A stretch of 64,000 bases of DNA from Streptomyces sp. NRRL F-525 (lineage in GTDB: Bacteria; Actinomycetota; Actinomycetes; Streptomycetales; Streptomycetaceae), in contig NZ_JNXE01000010.1 of the NCBI RefSeq assembly GCF_000716605.1, positions 124,001 to 188,000 on the forward strand. Direction: 5' to 3'. Below, in pieces: positions 59,637 through 64,000 of the stretch. Within the stretch, counting starts at the first letter, position 1, and the number at the start of each line of letters is the position of its first letter. Below the pieces are notes generated by a model, which saw nothing but the letters and a program-made list of their open reading frames with translations, was not told where the DNA came from and did not search any database. The translations under genes and the position numbers were made by a program.

Positions 59637-61716
59637 TGCGCCTGCCGCTTGCCCGGGTGTGCTTGGTTGCTGGGACCAACAGGCCGCCGAGTAGGCCTAG
59701 TCCGAGGGCGTAGGGCCACCAGCCGAAGCCGTCGCTGCGGGCGGTGTTTGTCGTGCGGGCCTCGGAGAGCGTCGTCCCGGAGGGCAACTTGGGGTGGGTG
59801 GTGGGGGAGGGGCTGCTTGTGGTGACGGTGGTCAGGACGACGTCGTTGCCGTCGCCGCCCCGGTAGGTGATGCGGTACGTCGTGTTGGCGAGCTTGAGTT
59901 TGGTGCCCTCGGGAAGTCCCTTGAAGGTGCCGGTCGTTGAGCCCTTGCCCGTGTGGTCGAGGATCGTGATGGTCCGCGCGGGGTGCGTTCCGGCGGCCGA
60001 GAGGTCCAGGTCGCCCGCCAGGACGACCTTGCCTCCCACCTTCAACGGCTTGTCGCGCAGGACCAGTTCGCCCTTCGCGCTCTGCGTGTAGTTCCCGGTC
60101 ACGGTGAGCCCGGTGGTCACCACGCTGTCGTTCGTCACCGAACCTTTCACCGTGCCCACACCGGTTAGATCAGTCGACACACGCAGGCCTGCCGTGCCCG
60201 CGTCCAGCCGGGCGCCCGCCGAGGTGAGCCGAATCGCCTTGCTGTGGGCGAGGGTTGCCCCCGACCGCAGGGCCAGCGTGCCCTTCGAGATCGTCGTCGT
60301 CCCCGTGTACGTCACCGCAGGGCCCGTCAGTGTCGTTGTCGCGGCGCCGGACTGGACGAGGGACCCCTTCCCGCCAAAGTGTGACAGTTTTATGGGAAGT
60401 GCAACGTTTTCCGCGACAAGGGTCCCGTCGTCGACGATCCGCCGCCCCTCGGTACCGGTCAGCAGTCCGCCGTCGCCGCCCGGCTTCCCGGACCCCAGCC
60501 GCAGCACCGCGCCCTTCTCCACGGTCGTGGAACCGTCGTAGTACTGCGGAGCCGCGAAGGTCACGTCGTTCCCGCGCGTCCCCGCGATCACGATGTCCCC
60601 GGCGCCGGGCGCGGCCAGCGTGTCGTGGTACCTGCCGCCGCCGATCGGCGCGCCCAGGGTGACCGGACCGTCGTAGTCGAAGGTCAGCTTGGAGCGGACC
60701 CCGCTCGCCGCATGGAGGTTGATGTAGACGGTGTCCTTGGTGCCCGGCATGAAGATCTGGTGGGTGGTGCCGTCGCCCCACTGGACGTTCGCGCCCTCGA
60801 TGTTGGTGCCGCGCTTGTTCAACTGGTGGGCTATCGCACGCCAGTTGAGGTTCGAGTCGCTGAGTGAGGGGTTCGTGTCGCCGCCCTGGTCGCTGTAGCT
60901 GTACTGGCCGGTGAGGACGACCTTGCTGCCGGGGCGCGAGTGGACGTTGACGTCGCTGCCGTACTCGCGCTGGTAGAAGTTCTGGCGCAGGGTGATCGTC
61001 TGGTAGAGCGGGGTGTCGATGATCCAGGAACCCTGGTTGAGGATCGCGCGGGCGTTGGGCAGTGCCACCGGGTACTCGGGGCGGCCGACCGCCATGCCGG
61101 TGCCGTTGTCAATCACCCCTGAGAAAGGGTGAGTTCCGGCTAGGTCGAGCGTCCCCCACATGTTGCGCGGCTGGGTGACCAGGCCCGAGCCGCTGATCGT
61201 GCCGATGTTGAAGGTGCGGGTCAGGGAGAGGCGCAGGGTGCCGTCGACCCGGACGTTGAGCTGATTCAACTGATAGCCGGGGGTGTTGTAAGGGAAGTGG
61301 CCGATCAGGCCCGTCCCACCGCCCGTGCCGTACTGGAGAGTTGTGCCGCTCGCGACCGTGATCGCGGGCGGGTCCGGGTTGCTGACGGTGGTGTACGGGT
61401 GGTTGCCGCCCTGGGTGGTCACCTTCTGCCGCTGCCGGGACGCGGGGAGCGTGAAGTCGCTGTCCTTGGTGAGGATCAGCGTGCCGCCGCCTCGCACGGT
61501 GAGCGTGCCCTGGCCGCGGAACACCCCGTCGTACGTCGTCGTCCCGGACGGCACGGTGACCACCGTGTCGCCGGTGAGCGTGACGTCGCGGTCCGCGAGG
61601 ACGTCGGCGGTCGCGTCACGGGTGCCGACGGCCGAGGCCGGGGGAGCGCCGACCAGGAGGGCGACGGTCGCGAGGGCGCCTACGGCGGCTGAGGTCTTGT
61701 GGGTATGGCTGCGCAC
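59614..61716 (-). CDS. Secreted beta-helix surface protein with C-terminal membrane anchor
   Basis: The roughly 700-residue protein has a signal peptide (TSAAVGALATVALLVGAPPASAVG). A long parallel beta-helix-like body follows, with repeated TL/G-rich turns such as GTLTVRGGGTLILTKDSDFT, STTVEKGAVLRLGSGKPGG and TTTISKGTLALRSGATLAHS. These resemble passenger-associated repeats. The end has a Thr/Ser-rich linker, one helix (WPYALGLGLLGGLLVP) and a basic tail (ASGRRRGGKHAS), as for anchored Gram-positive surface proteins. LPSGT before the linker is not a proper sortase motif. GTG 61716 is chosen because the signal peptide follows. It diverges from a galactanase-like gene, so a carbohydrate-related role is likely. 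Confidence 0.75.
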   Translation of the reverse strand: MRSHTHKTSAAVGALATVALLVGAPPASAVGTRDATADVLADRDVTLTGDTVVTVPSGTTTYDGVFRGQGTLTVRGGGTLILTKDSDFTLPASRQRQKVTTQGGNHPYTTVSNPDPPAITVASGTTLQYGTGGGTGLIGHFPYNTPGYQLNQLNVRVDGTLRLSLTRTFNIGTISGSGLVTQPRNMWGTLDLAGTHPFSGVIDNGTGMAVGRPEYPVALPNARAILNQGSWIIDTPLYQTITLRQNFYQREYGSDVNVHSRPGSKVVLTGQYSYSDQGGDTNPSLSDSNLNWRAIAHQLNKRGTNIEGANVQWGDGTTHQIFMPGTKDTVYINLHAASGVRSKLTFDYDGPVTLGAPIGGGRYHDTLAAPGAGDIVIAGTRGNDVTFAAPQYYDGSTTVEKGAVLRLGSGKPGGDGGLLTGTEGRRIVDDGTLVAENVALPIKLSHFGGKGSLVQSGAATTTLTGPAVTYTGTTTISKGTLALRSGATLAHSKAIRLTSAGARLDAGTAGLRVSTDLTGVGTVKGSVTNDSVVTTGLTVTGNYTQSAKGELVLRDKPLKVGGKVVLAGDLDLSAAGTHPARTITILDHTGKGSTTGTFKGLPEGTKLKLANTTYRITYRGGDGNDVVLTTVTTSSPSPTTHPKLPSGTTLSEARTTNTARSDGFGWWPYALGLGLLGGLLVPATKHTRASGRRRGGKHAS

Positions 61717-61822
61717 GTCACTGGAGACGGGCGTCGGCGGCGCCGATAACAGAAACTTCGCGACCGTCTTTGTCACGCGCGACCCGTTGACCTTCCCGTA
61801 ACACACCCTTACCTTTTCGGCG

Positions 61823-61847
61823 TTCGTAATGACAGATGACGTACGAA
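61823..61847. promoter_or_regulatory. Inverted repeat TTCGTA-N13-TACGAA in a divergent promoter region
   Basis: Perfect 6-bp arms lie between the divergent beta-helix and GH43 genes, with centres about two helix turns apart. A dimeric regulator could control both genes from this site. Confidence 0.35.
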
Positions 61848-61904
61848 ATCCCGAACCCCCCACTCCTACCTGCTCTCCCCCCCCACACCTCCGAGAGGCG
61901 TCAG

Positions 61905-63317
61905 ATGAGACGTGTGTACGCAATCCTCGTCGCCCTGTGCTGCGTGCTCGCCGCGGCCCTGGTGACCGCCGGACCGGCCCAGGCCGCCGCCCAGACCATC
62001 ACCAACGGCGTTCAGTTCACGGACACTTCGGGCAACGCCGTGCACGCGCACGGCGGCGGGGTGATCAAAGTCGGCAGCTACTACTACTGGTTCGGCGAGG
62101 ACCGCAACGCCGACAACACCTTCAAGTACGTGGACGCGTACCGCTCCACCGACTTGAAGAACTGGGAGTTCCGCAACCACGTCCTGACCCAGTCCAGCGC
62201 CTCCGAGTTGGGCACCGCCTACATCGAGCGGCCGAAGGTCATCTACAACGCGTCCACCGGCAAGTTCGTGATGTGGATGCACAAGGAGAACGGCGTCGAC
62301 TACAGCGAGGCCAAGGCCGCCGTCGCCGTCTCCTCGACCGTGGACGGGAGTTACACCTACCAGGGCAGCTTCCAGCCGCTCGGCGACAACATGTCCCGGG
62401 ACATCACGACGTTCGTCGACACCGACGGCACCGCGTACATGGTCTCCGCCGCCAACGAGAACTACGACCTGCACATCTACAAACTCACCGCCGACTACAC
62501 CGCCATCGACAGCCTGGTCGCCAACCCGTGGGTCGGCGGACACCGCGAGGCACCGGCCCTGTTCAAGCGCAACGGCGTCTACTTCATGCTGACTTCGGCC
62601 GCCACCGGCTGGAGCGCCAACCAGCAGCAGTACGCCACCGCCACCAGCATCACCGGCCCGTGGACGGCCTTCACCAACGTCGGCGACTCGACCGCGTACA
62701 ACTCGCAGACCGCCTACGTCCTTCCGGTCACGGGGACTTCGGGCACCTCGTACCTCTACATGGGCGACCGCTGGGGCAACTCCTTCGGCGGCACCGTCAA
62801 CGACTCCCGTTACGTCTGGCTGCCGTTGACCTTCCCGACCACCACCTCGATGTCCATGGCGTCCTGGTACCCGGAGGTGTCGATCGACACGGCGGCCGGC
62901 ACGATCAGCGGCACGAGCGCGACGTACAACACGCTCATCGCCCGCAACAGCGCCAAGTGCGCGGACGTGGCCAACCAGTCGTTGTGGCAGGGCGTCGCGA
63001 TCAGCCAGTACACCTGCAACAGTGGCACCAACCAGAAGTGGTGGTTCAAGGACCTCGGCACCGGCTACTACGAACTCATGGGCCGGGGCAGCTCGTTGTG
63101 CCTCCAGGAGAACTCGACCAACGTCACCCAGGAGAACTGCACCGGCGCCACCGCCCAGCAGTGGAGCCTGACCACGTCCGGCAGTTACGTCCTCGTCAAG
63201 GCCAGGACGAGCGGAGAGTGCCTGGACGTGTCGGGCGCGTCCACCGCCAACTCCGCCGCGATCATCACGTACGCGTGCAGCGGGGCGACCAACCAGCAGT
63301 GGACGCGCGGTAGTTGA
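61905..63317 (+). CDS. Secreted GH43 enzyme with ricin-type carbohydrate-binding domain (exo-1,3-galactanase-like)
   Basis: The 470-residue protein has a signal peptide (RRVYAILVALCCVLAAALVTAGPAQA), a five-blade GH43 domain (VHAHGGGVIKVGSYYYWFGE, RDITTFVDTDGTAYMVSA, GGHREAPALFKRNGVYF with the acid Glu), and a C-terminal CBM13 with repeated Q-x-W motifs (NQKWWF, AQQWSL, NQQWTR). The combination matches Gal43-type exo-beta-1,3-galactanases that trim arabinogalactan side chains. In that group the usual Asp base is missing, as it seems to be here. ATG 61905 follows GAGAGG. Confidence 0.85.
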   Translation: MRRVYAILVALCCVLAAALVTAGPAQAAAQTITNGVQFTDTSGNAVHAHGGGVIKVGSYYYWFGEDRNADNTFKYVDAYRSTDLKNWEFRNHVLTQSSASELGTAYIERPKVIYNASTGKFVMWMHKENGVDYSEAKAAVAVSSTVDGSYTYQGSFQPLGDNMSRDITTFVDTDGTAYMVSAANENYDLHIYKLTADYTAIDSLVANPWVGGHREAPALFKRNGVYFMLTSAATGWSANQQQYATATSITGPWTAFTNVGDSTAYNSQTAYVLPVTGTSGTSYLYMGDRWGNSFGGTVNDSRYVWLPLTFPTTTSMSMASWYPEVSIDTAAGTISGTSATYNTLIARNSAKCADVANQSLWQGVAISQYTCNSGTNQKWWFKDLGTGYYELMGRGSSLCLQENSTNVTQENCTGATAQQWSLTTSGSYVLVKARTSGECLDVSGASTANSAAIITYACSGATNQQWTRGS

Positions 63318-63325
63318 GAGAACGG

Positions 63326-64000
63326 TTACCGGACCGGGTTCCAACCGTCCGTGCCCGCCAGGTACTTCTGGGCCGTGTAGCTCGCGGCCTGGGAGTCGGT
63401 GAGCTGCGGGCGGTTGGAGTTCACCGTCGCGCCCGCGCCGGTGTTCTTGTACTCGAAGAAGCGGGCGTTCTTCCAGGAGTACCCGCTCATGTCCGTCCAG
63501 GGCCCGGCGACCTTCACGGTGGCGGGCAACGAGGTCTGCCGGACGACCAGTTGGCCCACCGCGTCCGCCGACGGGTGCCAAGGGCGGCCCAGGTAGTACG
63601 TGTTGGCAGCGGCGGAGCTGGTGATCGAGCTGCCGGTGACGAGGATGCCGTAGGTCTTCGCGGAGCTGGTGTTGGGCGCGGAGAGGAAGCCATTCAAACC
63701 ACCGGCCGCGGCCCCCGAGTTGCGCAGCTGGATGTTGACCCGGTCGTAGACGGCGGTGGCGTTGCCGAAGATGAAGTCGACGTCGCCGGAGATGAACGAC
63801 GAGTAGAAGTACTGCCGGTACTGGCCGGTGGACGAAGGCGACCAGTTGAGGACGGTGTCCTGGCGGCTGATGAACCGGTCGTTGGTGAACGTCTGCCGGT
63901 CGCCCTGCGCGGTGATCGCGACGGCCTGTGTGTCGGTGATGTCGGGGTGGGCCGTCTTGTCGAAGGTGTTCTGGACGGTGATCCCGGTGACGGTCAGCCC
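63326..64000 (-). CDS. Pectin methylesterase, CE8 (5' end missing)
   Basis: The frame is open to the window edge, so the N-terminus lies to the right. The visible 224 codons hold the CE8 motifs: a Q in TDTQAVAITAQGDRQ, FISRQDTVLNW, the catalytic Asp in SGDVDFIFGNATAVYDRV, the Arg/Trp pair in YYLGRPWHPSADAVGQ, and the late FFEYKNTGAGA. The enzyme removes methyl esters from pectin outside the cell. It ends at TAA 63326-63328, facing the galactanase gene 8 bp away. It adds to a plant cell-wall set at the window's right side. Confidence 0.88.
   Translation of the reverse strand, partial: GLTVTGITVQNTFDKTAHPDITDTQAVAITAQGDRQTFTNDRFISRQDTVLNWSPSSTGQYRQYFYSSFISGDVDFIFGNATAVYDRVNIQLRNSGAAAGGLNGFLSAPNTSSAKTYGILVTGSSITSSAAANTYYLGRPWHPSADAVGQLVVRQTSLPATVKVAGPWTDMSGYSWKNARFFEYKNTGAGATVNSNRPQLTDSQAASYTAQKYLAGTDGWNPVR

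Noticed and set aside
59614..61716. Sortase-anchored surface protein
   Set aside because: LPSGT is not a proper LPxTG/LAxTG motif and lies some 20 residues before the helix, so only a membrane anchor is claimed.
1..64000. tRNA or rRNA genes, CRISPR arrays, insertion sequences, prophage
   Set aside because: None was seen by eye: no cloverleaf-like tRNA ends, no regularly spaced repeats, and no transposase, integrase or phage structural protein among the frames.

Overview
The window is high-GC actinobacterial DNA and almost certainly comes from a Streptomyces chromosome. The evidence is the strong G/C bias at third codon positions, many leaderless genes with a TANNNT element 6-8 nt before the start codon, mycothiol-linked families, LacI-controlled polysaccharide-use genes, and a sulfate-assimilation locus preceded by the short actinomycete leader-peptide gene. 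No rRNA, tRNA, CRISPR array, prophage or insertion sequence was seen.

Region by region. 1-1973: end of a sugar ABC transporter operon (permease, then binding lipoprotein). 2081-2820: a decayed Erm-type 23S rRNA methyltransferase gene, convergent with an MMPL membrane transporter (2909-5158). 5582-8562: small housekeeping or detoxification genes (DUF1697, PanE/ApbA, mycothiol-associated isomerase-like protein, DsbA-like protein). 8768-20849, all on the minus strand: a sulfur locus. In transcription order it holds a 27-residue leader peptide, ferredoxin sulfite reductase, a 59-residue zinc-ribbon-like protein, cysH, cysC, cysD, cysN, a possible small ORF, sulfonate transporter genes ssuA-ssuB-ssuC and a sirohydrochlorin chelatase that would supply the reductase's siroheme. 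A large GAP1-like protein of unknown role follows. 20977-26263: acetyltransferase, secreted protein, GAF-domain regulator and AidB-like acyl-CoA dehydrogenase.

26358-34035 is a five-gene minus-strand biosynthetic cluster and the most interesting part of the window. SbnB- and SbnA-type enzymes would make L-2,3-diaminopropionate. A free-standing adenylation-carrier protein would activate an amino acid. A separate protein, with an N-terminal carrier domain followed by membrane helices and three left-handed beta-helix domains, looks like the C-terminal half of poly-epsilon-lysine (Pls) type synthetases. An Fe(II)/2-oxoglutarate dioxygenase could hydroxylate. It reads as a split, two-carrier version of a poly- or oligo-diaminopropionate synthetase with a tailoring enzyme.

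34562-40885: ordinary chromosomal genes (YihY membrane protein, NmrA-like protein, two AraC-type regulators, two VOC proteins, a lipoprotein, a ThuA-like protein). 41019-45327 is a compact four-gene operon: GriI- and GriH-type enzymes for 3-amino-4-hydroxybenzoate, an arylamine N-acetyltransferase homologue and an acyl-adenylating ligase. It is plausibly a minimal aryl-amide pathway. 45884-57324: a carbohydrate-use locus with three LacI regulators, a GH43 enzyme, a complete sugar ABC transporter, a 2-hydroxyacid dehydrogenase and a carboxylesterase. Its AACCGGTT operators sit upstream of both the transporter and the third LacI gene. 57314-59461: homocysteine methyltransferase and a phosphotransferase-like protein. 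59614-64000: secreted plant-polysaccharide proteins, namely a beta-helix surface protein, a GH43 enzyme with a ricin-type binding domain (exo-1,3-galactanase-like) and a pectin methylesterase running off the right end.

Small-scale structure adds two patterns. Three genes carry a tandem near-copy of their own 3' end. A roughly 30-bp GC-rich intergenic repeat occurs three times, each time beside a gene end. Gene-free stretches longer than 300 bp are 5159-5581 (hairpin, palindrome and promoter only), 20637-20976 (leader gene, palindrome and hairpin) and 34036-34561 (promoter region of the diaminopropionate cluster).
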